A DNA stretch of 43,770 nt from Gammaproteobacteria bacterium (GCA_028293725.1 JAQGOE010000157.1:1-43770); one strand, 5' to 3'; positions 26,338 to 36,252 are shown, counted from the first letter of the stretch. Numbers and translations: made by a program. The notes: generated from the sequence alone by a model not told the origin.

Positions 26338-28743
26338 ATGTCCGCCGAGCTGAAAGCGACCGAAGGTCCCCTGAATGAGACCGAGCTGCAGCGCGTGCAT
26401 GCCTGGTGGCGGGCGGCGAATTACCTGGGCGTCGGGCAGATCTACCTGCTCGACAATCCGCTGCTCACCGAGCCTCTTACCCTCGAGCACGTCAAGCCAC
26501 GGCTCCTGGGGCACTGGGGCACCACGCCTGGATTGAATTTCCTCTACGCGCACCTGAACCGGGTCATCATCAAGCGCGATCTGAACATCATTCCCATCAT
26601 CGGTCCCGGCCACGGCGGGCCCGCCCTGGTGGCCAACACCTGGCTGGAGGGTAGCTACAGTGAGCTTTACCCCGCCGTGTCACGCGACGCGGCCGGCATG
26701 CCGCGCCTGTTCAAGCAATTCTCCTTCCCCGGCGGCATTCCGAGCCACTGCGCGCCCGATGTCCCCGGATCGATCAACGAGGGCGGCGAGCTGGGCTATT
26801 CGCTCGCGCATGCCTTCGGCGCCGCGTTCGACAATCCGGATCTCATCGTCGCCTGTGTCATCGGTGACGGCGAGGCGGAGACCGGCCCGCTCGCGACCGC
26901 CTGGCATTCGAACAAGTTCCTGAACCCCGCCAGCGACGGTACGGTGTTACCGATCCTCCATTTGAATGGTTACAAGATCGCGAACCCCACGATTCTCGCG
27001 CGCATCCCACGCAGCGAGCTCGAGAGCCTGCTGACGGGCTACGGCTGGCAGCCGTACTTTGTGGTGGGCGATGAGCCCGCATCGATGCACCAGCAGATGG
27101 CAGCGACTCTCGAGCGCGTGCTCGATGAGATCGCGTCGATAAAGGAGCGTGCACGCGGCAGCGACAAGATGTCCCGGCCGCGCTGGCCGATGATTGTTCT
27201 GCAGAGCCCGAAGGGCTGGACCGGACCGAAAATTGTCGACGGCATACAAGTGGAGGGCACCTGGCGCGCTCACCAGGTGCCGCTCGCCGGGCTGGCCACA
27301 AATCCTGCCCACCTGCGCATGCTGGAAGAGTGGCTGCGCAGTTATCGGCCGGCTGAGTTGTTCGACGCCGGCGGCGCTCCACGGCCGCAGATCCTGGAAC
27401 TCGCGCCGAAGGGCACGCGTCGCATGGGCTCGAACCCGCATACCAACGGCGGCTTGTTGCTCGCAGATCTCGACCTGCCACCGATTGCCGCTTACGCCGT
27501 GAGTGTTCCGCAGCCCGGCCAGAAGATGGCCGAGTCCACCCGCGTTCTCGGGCAATGGCTGCGCGACATTTTCAAGAACACGGCGCAATCCCGTAATTTC
27601 CGCCTCTTCGGTCCGGACGAGACCAGCTCGAACCGCCTCGATGCGGTCTATGAAGCAACCGACAAAACCTGGCTCGGACAGGTCATCCCCGGCGATACCA
27701 ACCTGAAGTCCGACGGCCGCGTGATGGAGGTGCTGTCCGAGCACCAGTGTGAGGGTTGGCTCGAAGGTTACCTGCTGACCGGCCGCCACGGCCTGTTCAA
27801 TTGCTATGAAGCCTTCATCCACATCGTGGACTCGATGTTCAACCAACACGCGAAATGGCTCGAAGCCACGCGCCACATCCCCTGGCGCCGCGCGATCGGG
27901 TCACTCAACATCCTGCTGAGCTCGCATGTCTGGCGCCAGGACCATAACGGCTTCTCGCACCAGGATCCCGGCTTCATCGACGTCGTGGTCAACAAGAAGT
28001 CGAGCGTCGTGCGGGTCTATCTCCCGCCGGATGCGAATACCCTGCTGTGCGTGGCCGACAGGTGCTTGCGGAACCGCAATGTCGTCAATGTCATCATTGC
28101 CGGCAAGCAGCCTGAGCCGCAGTGGCTCGATCTCGATGCGGCTATCAAACATTGCGCCGCCGGTATCGGCATTTTCGAGTTCGCGAGCAACGACACCGAC
28201 GGCGATCCCGATATCGTCATGGCTTGTGCGGGCGATGTTCCCACCATGGAGACGCTCGCCGCAGTCAGTATCCTGCGCAAGCAGGTTGCCGAACTCAAGA
28301 TCCGGGTCGTCAACATCGTCGACCTGATGACGCTGCAGCCCGAAGAAGAGCACCCGCACGGCCTCAAGTCGCGCGAGTTCGACACTTTGTTCACGACCGA
28401 TAAGCCGGTTCTGTTCGCCTTCCATGGGTATCCCTGGCTCATTCATCGCCTCACCTACCGCCGCCACAACCACGACAATTTCCACGTGAGGGGTTTCAAG
28501 GAAGAGGGAACGACCACCACGCCGTTCGATATGGTGGTGCGGAACGATCTCGACCGGTTCCATCTGGTGATGGACGTGATCGACCGGGTGCCCAAGCTCG
28601 GCTACCGTGCCGCCCACCTGAGGCAGGCCATGCGCGACAAGCTCACCGAGCACGCTCATTACATCGTCCGCCGGGGCGAAGACATGCCGGAAGTCCGCGA
28701 CTGGGTATGGCAGGATAGCCGGGACGAGAGTCACAATTCTTGA
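26338..28743 (+). CDS. xfp: Xylulose-5-phosphate/fructose-6-phosphate phosphoketolase
   Basis: 801 residues from the ATG at 26338 with AAGGA 7 nt upstream; the upstream-extended frame (26287) lacks family residues. A ThDP enzyme that splits xylulose 5-phosphate (or fructose 6-phosphate) with phosphate to give acetyl phosphate and a shorter sugar phosphate. Signatures: [39 protein letters not shown] with [11 protein letters not shown] (ThDP binding), [33 protein letters not shown] and the C-terminal [15 protein letters not shown]. Whether it prefers X5P or F6P cannot be told here. It is co-directional with transaldolase 33 bp downstream and divergent from acetate kinase. Confidence 0.96.
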   Translation: MSAELKATEGPLNETELQRVHAWWRAANYLGVGQIYLLDNPLLTEPLTLEHVKPRLLGHWGTTPGLNFLYAHLNRVIIKRDLNIIPIIGPGHGGPALVANTWLEGSYSELYPAVSRDAAGMPRLFKQFSFPGGIPSHCAPDVPGSINEGGELGYSLAHAFGAAFDNPDLIVACVIGDGEAETGPLATAWHSNKFLNPASDGTVLPILHLNGYKIANPTILARIPRSELESLLTGYGWQPYFVVGDEPASMHQQMAATLERVLDEIASIKERARGSDKMSRPRWPMIVLQSPKGWTGPKIVDGIQVEGTWRAHQVPLAGLATNPAHLRMLEEWLRSYRPAELFDAGGAPRPQILELAPKGTRRMGSNPHTNGGLLLADLDLPPIAAYAVSVPQPGQKMAESTRVLGQWLRDIFKNTAQSRNFRLFGPDETSSNRLDAVYEATDKTWLGQVIPGDTNLKSDGRVMEVLSEHQCEGWLEGYLLTGRHGLFNCYEAFIHIVDSMFNQHAKWLEATRHIPWRRAIGSLNILLSSHVWRQDHNGFSHQDPGFIDVVVNKKSSVVRVYLPPDANTLLCVADRCLRNRNVVNVIIAGKQPEPQWLDLDAAIKHCAAGIGIFEFASNDTDGDPDIVMACAGDVPTMETLAAVSILRKQVAELKIRVVNIVDLMTLQPEEEHPHGLKSREFDTLFTTDKPVLFAFHGYPWLIHRLTYRRHNHDNFHVRGFKEEGTTTTPFDMVVRNDLDRFHLVMDVIDRVPKLGYRAAHLRQAMRDKLTEHAHYIVRRGEDMPEVRDWVWQDSRDESHNS

Positions 28744-28776
28744 AGCGACGCGCCTGTACGCGTGAGGATTTTTTGC

Positions 28777-29907
28777 ATGAACGCTAACGCTGACAATCCG
28801 CTGCTGAAGCTCAACAAGCTGGGCCAGAGCGTCTGGCAGGATGACATCGGTCGCACCATGCTCGATGACGGCAGCCTCGCGAAAATCATCGAGGCCGATG
28901 GTATTGCCGGCGTTACCTCCAACCCGGCCATTTTCGCAGCCTCCATCAACAAGGAACCGATCTACCAACGCGCCATTGCGGAACTCCTGCCGAAGGAAGC
29001 TTCCAATATCGCTCTGTACGAGACGCTGACGATCGAAGATCTGCAGCGCGCGGCCGATCTGTTTCGCAAGCTGTATGACACAACTTCCGCTGGTGACGGC
29101 TATATCAGCATGGAAGTCTCGCCGCATCTCGCCTACGACACCGCGGGTACGATCGCCGAGGCGAAGCGCCTCTGGGCACGGCTCGGGCGACCGAATGCGA
29201 TGATCAAGATTCCGGGCACCGAAGCGGGTCTGCCCGCTATTCGCGACACCATCGCCGCGGGGATCAACGTCAACGTCACGCTGCTGTTCTCGCCCGACCG
29301 TTATCGCGCCGTGGCGAATGCCTACTTCGATGGCCTCGAAGCGCGTCTCGCCGCCGGCAAGTCGATCGACAAACTCGCCTCCGTCGCGAGCTTCTTTTTG
29401 AGCCGCATCGATACGCTCGTCGACAAACAGCTCGATGACCTCACCGCCAAGGGTAAGTCAGAGGCGAAGAATCTGCGGGGTAAGTCCGCCATCGCCAGCG
29501 CTTGCCGTGCCTATGAGATCTATGAAGGGCTGGGCGCCTCGTCGCGATGGAAAGCACTCGTCAGCCGTGGCGCAAGACCGCAACGGCTGCTCTGGGCATC
29601 GACGTCCGCGAAGGACCCGACATTCAGCCCGGTGAAGTATGTCGAGGAGCTCATCGCGCCCGAGACCGTGAACACCATGCCGCGCGAGACGATCGCCGCC
29701 TACCGCACGATGGGCAAGCCCGAGCTGCGCATGCAGGGCGAGATCGCCGGCGCCGGCGCGATCTTCGCGGGGCTGAAGTCTCTGGGAATCAACATGGACG
29801 CGGTGGCCGAGCAGCTCGAGAAGGAGGGCGTGAAGAAGTTCATCGAGCCTTTCGACAAGCTGCAGGCGTCGATCGAAGAGCGCCGCATCAAGCTCAAGGC
29901 GAGTTAG
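28777..29907 (+). CDS. tal: Transaldolase
   Basis: 376 residues from the ATG at 28777, with GAGGA 8 nt upstream; a GTG at 28762 would add five residues. It moves a dihydroxyacetone unit between sugar phosphates in the non-oxidative pentose phosphate pathway. The active-site Lys is in RPNAMIKIPGTEAGLPAIRD. Other signatures are GIAGVTSNPAIFAASI, GINVNVTLLFSPDRYRAVAN and RLLWASTSAKDPTFSPVKYV. The length fits the longer actinobacterial/proteobacterial class. It sits 33 bp after phosphoketolase, so the two probably form one transcript that regenerates sugar phosphates for the shunt. Confidence 0.95.
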   Translation: MNANADNPLLKLNKLGQSVWQDDIGRTMLDDGSLAKIIEADGIAGVTSNPAIFAASINKEPIYQRAIAELLPKEASNIALYETLTIEDLQRAADLFRKLYDTTSAGDGYISMEVSPHLAYDTAGTIAEAKRLWARLGRPNAMIKIPGTEAGLPAIRDTIAAGINVNVTLLFSPDRYRAVANAYFDGLEARLAAGKSIDKLASVASFFLSRIDTLVDKQLDDLTAKGKSEAKNLRGKSAIASACRAYEIYEGLGASSRWKALVSRGARPQRLLWASTSAKDPTFSPVKYVEELIAPETVNTMPRETIAAYRTMGKPELRMQGEIAGAGAIFAGLKSLGINMDAVAEQLEKEGVKKFIEPFDKLQASIEERRIKLKAS

Positions 29908-29919
29908 GAGCGGGCCTCG

Positions 29920-31182
29920 CTAGGCCACTGACCGCATCTCGTCATCACCCGGCGGCGACCAATTCTGCGACAGCAGAGTGACTCGCCCGCCGGTTCTCAC
30001 GGCCTCGACGGGCGGTGTCGGTTGCCATCCCACCGAGACCCCATCCGGGATCTCCACGTCGGCGTCGACGATGATGCGGCGCAAGCGGCAATTGGCACCG
30101 ATCCGCGCGCCAGGTAGCACCACAGCCTCATCGAGCAGCGTTCCCTCGGCAACCCGGACGTTCCCCGCCAATACGCTGTTAGTCACGGTGGCTCCCCTCA
30201 CCACCACACCGCCAGCCAGGAGCGAGTTGGCTACAAACCCATGCCGCCCCGACGCGTACAGAAGCTTGGCCGGCGGCAGTTGTTCCGGGAGAGTCAGAAT
30301 AGGCCACGCGGGGTCGTAGAGCTCCATCGGCGGCTCGGGCGTAAGCAACTCCATATGCGCCTGCCAATAGGCGTCCAATGTCCCTACGTCGCGCCAATAT
30401 CCGGGAGCACCCTCGGCATCGACGAAAGAGTAGGCCGCAACCTGATGATCGCGCACGGCTCGCGGCAAAATGTCGCGACCAAAGTCATGGGCGGAGGAGT
30501 CTTCCCCCGCATCACGCCTCAGCTGCTGCTCGAGATAGCTGGTGTTGAAGACATAGACGCCCATCGACGCCAAGACCGTCCGTTGTCCGCTGAGCCCGAG
30601 GCTCGACGGCGGCGGCTTCTCAATGAAACTGCAGACCCGCTGACGCTCGTCCACTCCTAACACACCGAACCCCGCCGACTCCTCCACCGGCACGGGCACG
30701 CATGCAACCGTGACGTCCGCGCCGCTCGAGGCATGTTGCTCGAGCAACCGGCGGTAATCCATTTTGTAAACATGATCACCCGCGAGCACCAACGTGTAAC
30801 GACTACGCTGTGCCAACAGCAGATCCAGATTCTGGTGAACCGCGTCCGCGGTGCCGACGTACCACGAATTGTGGAGGCGTTGCTGCGCCGGCCATAGCTC
30901 CACGAACTCGCCCAAGGGCCGGGCCAGAAAGCTCCAACCGGCGCTGATGTGATTGATGAGACTTTGCGCCTTGTACTGGGTCAACACGGCGATCCGCCGC
31001 ACGCCCGAATTGACACAATTCGACAAGGTGAAATCAATGTTGCGGAAACTACCCGCGAAGGGAATGGCGGGCTTGCACTGCCAGCGCGTCAATTCTCCGA
31101 GCCGGGTGCCGTTGCCGCCGGCGAGAATGAGTGCGACGGTCTCGCGCGCCAGGTCCGTATCGAATCGATTCTCTGTTCTCAT
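29920..31182 (-). CDS. glgC: Glucose-1-phosphate adenylyltransferase
   Basis: 420 residues. It makes ADP-glucose from ATP and glucose 1-phosphate, the committed step to glycogen. The nucleotidyltransferase core has LILAGGNGTRLGELTRWQCK, KPAIPFAGSFRNIDFTLSN, WYVGTADAVHQN and VLAGDHVYKMDY. A C-terminal left-handed beta-helix follows (VLAGNVRVAEGTLLDEAVVL). The ATG at 31182 (minus) is preferred over a GTG six bases earlier. It converges on transaldolase with only 12 bp between stops. No glgA, glgB or glgP is in the window, so it is either a lone glycogen gene or linked to the carbon-shunt genes. Confidence 0.94.
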   Translation of the reverse strand: MRTENRFDTDLARETVALILAGGNGTRLGELTRWQCKPAIPFAGSFRNIDFTLSNCVNSGVRRIAVLTQYKAQSLINHISAGWSFLARPLGEFVELWPAQQRLHNSWYVGTADAVHQNLDLLLAQRSRYTLVLAGDHVYKMDYRRLLEQHASSGADVTVACVPVPVEESAGFGVLGVDERQRVCSFIEKPPPSSLGLSGQRTVLASMGVYVFNTSYLEQQLRRDAGEDSSAHDFGRDILPRAVRDHQVAAYSFVDAEGAPGYWRDVGTLDAYWQAHMELLTPEPPMELYDPAWPILTLPEQLPPAKLLYASGRHGFVANSLLAGGVVVRGATVTNSVLAGNVRVAEGTLLDEAVVLPGARIGANCRLRRIIVDADVEIPDGVSVGWQPTPPVEAVRTGGRVTLLSQNWSPPGDDEMRSVA

Positions 31183-31298
31183 CGCCACCCGCCCTGGATC
31201 ACTTCGCTCTTGTTTCGCTCATCGCTACAGACTGAGCAAGAAACGTTCCTAACATCACACCCGGTTGATGCGCGCGTGCCACAGGCGGGGAGTGTGAT

Positions 31299-32204
31299 CT
31301 AACGTGCTGGCGGCGGCGGAAACTCCCGTGCTTGCCCCACCAGCCAATCCCGCAGTGCGGTGACCTTGGGCAAGGTCATGTAGGGCTCCGGGCATACGAA
31401 ATAGTAGGCGAAGCGATACGGCAGCACCTGTTTGCTGGCCAACACGAGCCGCCCGGCCTGGAGCTCCCCGGCCGCGAGCGTCCAACGCAGGATGCCGTAT
31501 CCCAACCCTTCGACGGTCGCACCCAGCAACGCCGCGGAGTCATCGAGGAAGGCGCCTCGCAGCCGCGTCAGGCAATCCACATCGCCCTCGCACCAGCTTT
31601 TCCAGTCGATCTCGGTGCCGTGAAGCAGCGGCAATCTGGTGAGATCCTCCGCATCCGGGATCGCTCCATATTTTGCTAAAACCGCCGGTGAGGCGACCGC
31701 CACCAGGTACTCGTCGAGAATTTTCTCGCTTCGCAGTCCAGGGTACGTCCCCGCCCCGAGGCGAATCGCCGCGTGAAAATCCGTACGGGCGAAATCCACC
31801 ATCTCGGACGAGGCGTGGATACGAAAGTCGATGTCCGGATGCCGTGCGTGCAGGTCCGCGAGCCGCGGCGTGAGCCATTTCTGCAGAAAGGACGAGAGTG
31901 TCGTGACATTGACCGTCCCGCTCTCCCGCTCCTGCCGGATCTGCTGCAGGGCCGTCTCCAACTCGTCCAGTCCGCGGCGCAGACCGGGCAGCAGTCGCGT
32001 CCCCTCGAGAGTGAGCTGCACCCCGCGGCCGTTGCGCAGCAGGAGTGGCGTCTGCAGGTAGTCCTCGAGCGCCTTGATCTGCTGGCTGACGGCCGCCGGC
32101 GTCACATGGAGCGCTTCCGCCGCGTCACTGAAGTTCAGACGGGTCGCCACTGCTTCGAACACCCGCAGCGCGTTCAAAGGCAGTCTGTCGTACGCGGAGG
32201 TCAA
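31299..32204 (-). CDS. LysR-family regulator, GcvA-like
   Basis: 301 residues. The HTH is LPLNALRVFEAVATRLNFSD, AAEALHVTPAAVSQQIKALE and LEDYLQTPLL, the pattern of the GcvA/AmpR branch of LTTRs. A substrate-binding domain follows (GTVNVTTLSSFLQKWLTPRL). It is divergent from the SAM hydroxide adenosyltransferase gene, with 64 bp between starts, and lies upstream of, and co-directional with, glgC. Its targets cannot be assigned from sequence. It is not closely similar to the LysR at 4455-5378. Confidence 0.92.
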   Translation of the reverse strand: MTSAYDRLPLNALRVFEAVATRLNFSDAAEALHVTPAAVSQQIKALEDYLQTPLLLRNGRGVQLTLEGTRLLPGLRRGLDELETALQQIRQERESGTVNVTTLSSFLQKWLTPRLADLHARHPDIDFRIHASSEMVDFARTDFHAAIRLGAGTYPGLRSEKILDEYLVAVASPAVLAKYGAIPDAEDLTRLPLLHGTEIDWKSWCEGDVDCLTRLRGAFLDDSAALLGATVEGLGYGILRWTLAAGELQAGRLVLASKQVLPYRFAYYFVCPEPYMTLPKVTALRDWLVGQAREFPPPPAR

Positions 32205-32268
32205 GGGCGGTCACTCTCTGGAAGGTGGTCCATAATGCGTTATCCTCTGGCGCGCGAGGGCACTCCTA

Positions 32269-33093
32269 ATGACTTTAATAACCAAGCCGTCAGGCGTCAT
32301 CACCATCACCACCGACTTCGGGCACCAGGGTCCGTTCGTCGGAGTCATGAAGGGTCGCATCCTGAGCCGGTTCGGCGAGGCGAAAATCGTCGACCTGACG
32401 CACGAAATCGTGGTCCATTGGCCCGCCGAAGCCGGATTCTGGCTGGCGAGGTCTTTCGAGTATTTTCCACCTGGCACGGTACACGTCGCCGTCGTGGACC
32501 CGGGGGTGGGCACTTCGCGCGACATCGTGGCCGTCATCGCCCGGGGACATGTTTTCCTCGCGCCCGATAATGGCCTGCTGGCGCCGATCGTGGGCAGACA
32601 TCCGGATGCCATGGTGGTGCGACTCGGCGCCTCGCAACTGGCGCGCTTCGGTATCAGCCGGCCGAGCGCCACCTTCCACGGCCGCGACATTTTCGCACCG
32701 ATAGCGGCCGAACTGGCGGCGGGGCGCTGCGCGCCGGAGTCCCTCGGAGAGGCGATGGATGCCAACCAACTGGTTCCTGCTTGGGTGGACGATCCCACCA
32801 CGGAATCCTCCAGCGTCACCGGCGTCGTCATCACGATCGATCACTTCGGTAACCTCATCAGTAACATCGACGCGACCCTCATCGAGCGCTTCCGACTGCC
32901 GCTGGTGCATGCAGGGAACCATGCCTTTCCGCTCCTGCGGACCTATGGCGATACGCGCCCCGGGGAGTACCTGGCGCTGGTGAACTCCTTCGGCGTAGTG
33001 GAGATCGCCCGGGCGGAGCAGAGCGCGGCTGAGGGCCTTGGGCTCAGTCGCGGGGCTCCCGTGGTCGTCCGCGATCGTATGGATCAGACCTAA
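32269..33093 (+). CDS. S-adenosyl-L-methionine hydroxide adenosyltransferase (DUF62/SAM hydrolase)
   Basis: 274 residues. This family (related to fluorinase and chlorinase) uses water to cleave SAM into adenosine and methionine. Sites seen: TITTDFGHQGPFVGVMKGRI, KIVDLTHEIVVHWP (the Asp-His pair of the family), GTVHVAVVDPGVGTSRD and FLAPDNGLLAPIVG. A C-terminal beta domain carries ITIDHFGNLISNIDA, also conserved. No halogenase-type insertion is apparent, so SAM hydrolysis is the safest call. It is divergent from the GcvA-like regulator. Confidence 0.92.
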   Translation: MTLITKPSGVITITTDFGHQGPFVGVMKGRILSRFGEAKIVDLTHEIVVHWPAEAGFWLARSFEYFPPGTVHVAVVDPGVGTSRDIVAVIARGHVFLAPDNGLLAPIVGRHPDAMVVRLGASQLARFGISRPSATFHGRDIFAPIAAELAAGRCAPESLGEAMDANQLVPAWVDDPTTESSSVTGVVITIDHFGNLISNIDATLIERFRLPLVHAGNHAFPLLRTYGDTRPGEYLALVNSFGVVEIARAEQSAAEGLGLSRGAPVVVRDRMDQT

Positions 33094-33180
33094 GTCTTAG
33101 TCTGGGCCCTGGGTACCGATAAAATCGCGTCCATTTCAGCCCCCCGAGCCCTCGTCAGGCTTGAATCGCGGCCGTCTGTA

Positions 33181-33231
33181 CGGTAAGGGTTGATCCCGGA
33201 TGAGAATCCGCTATAGTTCGCAGCCTTACCG
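33181..33231. repeat. 8-bp inverted repeat flanking a promoter
   Basis: CGGTAAGG (33181-33188) and CCTTACCG (33224-33231) are perfect inverted copies that bracket the predicted promoter at 33190-33217. Such an arrangement could be an operator pair or DNA-loop site, or coincidence. Confidence 0.45.
33190..33217 (+). promoter_or_regulatory. Predicted sigma-70 promoter for the PA3496-like gene
   Basis: TTGATC (33190-33195), a 16-bp spacer and TATAGT (33212-33217). The predicted transcript starts near 33224. This is the best promoter match I found among the longer leaders of the window. Confidence 0.55.
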
Positions 33232-33250
33232 CACACCCAGAAAGTGTGCG
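33230..33250 (+). other. Hairpin in the 5' leader of the PA3496-like gene
   Basis: CGCACAC, a 7-nt loop (CCAGAAA) and GTGTGCG form a perfect 7-bp stem near the predicted transcript start. It would stabilise or control the leader. It also buries the upstream GTG (33246), which is a reason to prefer the ATG at 33285. Confidence 0.5.
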
Positions 33251-33284
33251 AGTCGTTGAATTACTTCAGGATTTTAACCGCCAG

Positions 33285-33500
33285 ATGTCGGAACGAGACA
33301 ACGAGAGCTTCGATCTCGACGATGAGTTTTTGAGCGGACCCACCGAGGACGGCACCGATTACGACCGCCTGTTGGACAGGGTAGATAAGCGCGTTCGCAA
33401 CCAGGGCAAGCGTGGCAAAGCCGCGTGGAGCAAGCTCGAGGAAGTGCTCGCGGATAAAAAGCTCGAAAAGACCCTGCGCGATTTCGACGAAGAGCTCTGA
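33285..33500 (+). CDS. Small acidic PA3496-like protein
   Basis: 71 residues from the ATG at 33285; a GTG at 33246 would add 13. The N-terminal half is strongly acidic (MSERDNESFDLDDEFLSG, then TEDGTDYDRLLDR). The C-terminal half is a charged helix (RVRNQGKRGKAAWSKLEEVL, ADKKLEKTLRDFDEEL). This layout matches the PA3496 family, described as a putative envelope-integrity protein in Pseudomonas. There is no signal peptide or membrane segment. Function is uncertain. It is preceded by a good promoter and a leader hairpin and followed 163 bp later by lysAC. Confidence 0.7.
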   Translation: MSERDNESFDLDDEFLSGPTEDGTDYDRLLDRVDKRVRNQGKRGKAAWSKLEEVLADKKLEKTLRDFDEEL

Positions 33501-33663
33501 CCGCACCCCGGGGCGGCAATAACTCAACTATGAACTCGCCCGCTTTGCGCGGGGCTACGCGCCCACGCGAGGGTGCGCCCCGTCCTGCGCAGCCCGCCTG
33601 CGCGGCCCGGGCCTCCTACGGGTCCCGCAAGACGTTCAGCCCATCGACCACAGGAAATCTGAA

Positions 33664-36246
33664 GTGACCCGCACGGCCTCTGCCTGGATCGTTCTGAAGT
33701 TCGGCGGTACCAGTGTTTCTTCCCTGACCAACTGGCGCAACATTGCGAAGGTCGCCAGCGCGCGAGTCGCCGACGGCGCCCGCGTGTTGATCGTTCACTC
33801 CGCCGTTACCGGCATCACCGATCGACTCGAACGACTGCTCGACTCCGCGCTCGTCCGAGCCCACGACGATGAGCTGCGTGCTATCGAAGAGCGGCACCAC
33901 CGGCTCGCCGCCGAGTTGGGCATCTCCATTGGTGATGTCGAGAAACATCTGCAGGAGCTGCGGCAAATTGCCGCCGGTGTCGCGCTCGTTGGTGAAGTGA
34001 GCGACCGCACCCGCGCGCGGGTAATGGCTACGGGAGAGCTCATGGCCACCGAGCTCGGCGCCCGATTCCTCCGGACCCAGGGGCTCGATGTAGCCTGGGC
34101 CGACGCCCGTACGATGCTTCGTGCGGAGGATCGGCGCAGCGCCACCGCAAAAGCCAGCATCTTATCCGCCACCTGCAATTTCGCGCCCGACACGGAGCTG
34201 GAAGAGCGTCTCGGGACACTGGCACCGATTGTCATCACACAGGGCTTCATCGCCAGCGACGACGACGGCAACACCGTACTGTTGGGTCGCGGTGGCTCCG
34301 ACACTTCGGCCGCGTACCTGGCGGCCAAACTTCGCGCGCAGCGTCTCGAGATCTGGACCGACGTGCCTGGAATGTTCAGCGCGAATCCGCGCTCGACTCC
34401 CACCGCGCGCCTGCTGCGAGCCCTGCATTACGACGAAGCGCAGGAGATCGCGACCAGCGGCGCGAAAGTGTTGCACCCCCGCTGCATCCTGCCGGCGCGC
34501 CAATACCGCATTCCACTGCATGTCTATGCGACGCAGGCGCCGGAGCTCGAAGGCACGGTGCTGAGTGCCGAGGGCGCCGATGGTGGCGCGCAGGTGAAGG
34601 CTGTTTGTACGAAGAAGGGCATCACCCTCATCTCGTTGGAAAGCCCCGGCATGTGGCACCAGGTGGGCTTCCTTTCCGATGCGTTCCAGATCTTCAAAGA
34701 GCACGGTATGTCTGTCGACCTCGTGTCGACTTCGGAGACGAATGTCACCGTGTCGCTCGACCCGGCGGCCAACACTCTCGACAACACGCTGCTGAGTGAG
34801 TTGGTCACGAGCCTGTCGCGGCTGTGCCGCGTGCAGGTGATCGGCCCGTGCGCCTCGGTGAGCCTCGTCGGTCGCAACATCCGCGCCATCCTGCATCAAT
34901 TGGGCGGTGCCTTCGAATTCTTCGAAGAGCAGAAAATCTACCTGGTGAGCCAGGCCGCCAACGATCTCAATTTCACCTTCGTCGTGGACGAAAACCAGGG
35001 TGATCGCCTGGTCGAGCAGCTGCACGAGTTGCTCATCCGCCCGGTTCCGGGCGACCGGGTGCTCGGTCCCACGTGGGAGCAATTGTTCTCGCAACCGAAG
35101 AGCGTCGCCTCGAGAGCGGCGCCGTGGTGGCTGCAGAAGCGGGATGCGCTCATCAGCACCCTCGGCGACCGTGATGCCGCCTTCGTCTACGACCTCGAAG
35201 CGGTGCGCAGCGCGGCGCGCGCGCTACGCGGACTGAGTTCCGTGTCCCGGGTTCACTACTCCATGAAAGCGAATCCGCATCCGCAGGTCCTGCAAGCTGT
35301 ACGGTCGGAAGGCGTTGAATTCGAGTGCGTGTCGCAGGGCGAAGTCGAGCGTGCACTGAAACTTTTCCCGGACATCGACCCGCTGCGAATTCTCTTCACC
35401 CCGAACTTTGCGCCACGTTCAGAGTACGTTTGGGCGTTCGAGAAGGGGGTGCGCGTCACTGTCGATAACACTTACGTGTTGTCGGCGTGGCCTGATGTTT
35501 TCCGCAAGCGTGAAATATTCGTTCGCATCGATACGGGCGTGGGCCGTGGCCATCACCACCACGTGCGTACCGCTGGCGCTCATTCCAAGTTCGGAGTGCC
35601 CGTTACCGAGCTCAAGCAGTTCGTCCGCCATGCGCATGACGTGGGCCTCACGGTCGTGGGATTGCAGGCGCATGTAGGCAGCGGCATTTTTGACGTCACC
35701 AGTTGGGAGCAGACCGCGCGCTTGCTGGCTGACATCGCCCAGCACTTCGAGTCTGTCCGGGTGATCGACGTCGGTGGCGGACTCGGAGTCCCCGAGCGCA
35801 CCGACCAGGTAAGCCTGGATCTGTCGAAGCTCGACACGCTGCTCACCGCCGTGCGCGCCGAGCACCCGAACCTGGAGTTCTGGATCGAGCCCGGTCGCTA
35901 CCTGGTGGCGAATGCCGCGGTGCTCCTGGCCCGTGTGACCCAGCTCAAGTCAAAAGGCGAGGTCCGCTACGTGGGCGTTGCGACGGGAATGAACTCCCTC
36001 ATCCGCCCGGCACTCTATGGTTCATATCACGAGATCACGAATCTCACCCGCGTCGACGATCCCGCCACTGAACTGGTGAATGTAGTGGGTCCCATCTGTG
36101 AAAGCGCCGACGTGCTCGGGCACGATCGCTTGCTACCCCCGACGCGTGAGGGCGATATCCTGCTCATCGCGAACGCCGGCGCGTATGCTCACGCGATGAG
36201 CTCGCACTACAACCTGCGTGATCCGGCCGCGGAGTTATTCATCTAA
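33664..36246 (+). CDS. lysAC: Bifunctional aspartate kinase / diaminopimelate decarboxylase
   Basis: 860 residues from GTG 33664 (AGGAAAT upstream). The N-terminal aspartate kinase (about 1-300; IVLKFGGTSVSSLTNWRNIA, GRGGSDTSAAYLAAKL) and paired ACT domains (about 315-465) carry the first step of the aspartate pathway and lysine feedback. The C-terminal diaminopimelate decarboxylase (about 490-860) is a PLP enzyme with the Schiff-base Lys535 in HYSMKANPHPQVL. It also has EPGRYLVANAAVLLARVT and ICESADVLGHDRLLP and carries the last step to lysine. This fusion joins first and last steps in one chain and is known from Xanthomonadales and relatives. It is followed by mrcB after 6 bp, so cell-wall precursor and polymerase genes may be co-transcribed. 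Confidence 0.96.
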   Translation: MTRTASAWIVLKFGGTSVSSLTNWRNIAKVASARVADGARVLIVHSAVTGITDRLERLLDSALVRAHDDELRAIEERHHRLAAELGISIGDVEKHLQELRQIAAGVALVGEVSDRTRARVMATGELMATELGARFLRTQGLDVAWADARTMLRAEDRRSATAKASILSATCNFAPDTELEERLGTLAPIVITQGFIASDDDGNTVLLGRGGSDTSAAYLAAKLRAQRLEIWTDVPGMFSANPRSTPTARLLRALHYDEAQEIATSGAKVLHPRCILPARQYRIPLHVYATQAPELEGTVLSAEGADGGAQVKAVCTKKGITLISLESPGMWHQVGFLSDAFQIFKEHGMSVDLVSTSETNVTVSLDPAANTLDNTLLSELVTSLSRLCRVQVIGPCASVSLVGRNIRAILHQLGGAFEFFEEQKIYLVSQAANDLNFTFVVDENQGDRLVEQLHELLIRPVPGDRVLGPTWEQLFSQPKSVASRAAPWWLQKRDALISTLGDRDAAFVYDLEAVRSAARALRGLSSVSRVHYSMKANPHPQVLQAVRSEGVEFECVSQGEVERALKLFPDIDPLRILFTPNFAPRSEYVWAFEKGVRVTVDNTYVLSAWPDVFRKREIFVRIDTGVGRGHHHHVRTAGAHSKFGVPVTELKQFVRHAHDVGLTVVGLQAHVGSGIFDVTSWEQTARLLADIAQHFESVRVIDVGGGLGVPERTDQVSLDLSKLDTLLTAVRAEHPNLEFWIEPGRYLVANAAVLLARVTQLKSKGEVRYVGVATGMNSLIRPALYGSYHEITNLTRVDDPATELVNVVGPICESADVLGHDRLLPPTREGDILLIANAGAYAHAMSSHYNLRDPAAELFI

Positions 36247-36252
36247 CCGATC

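Noticed and set aside
27901..29127. 408-codon minus-strand frame over phosphoketolase and transaldolase
   Set aside because: It is antisense to two well-conserved enzymes and its translation has no recognisable domain.
33501..33663. Lysine riboswitch upstream of lysAC
   Set aside because: The 163-bp leader is very GC-rich with weak short hairpins and shows none of the conserved L-box core that I could recognise.
34162..35094. 310-codon minus-strand frame over lysAC
   Set aside because: Shadow of the lysAC codon pattern; no domain, start signal or operon context.
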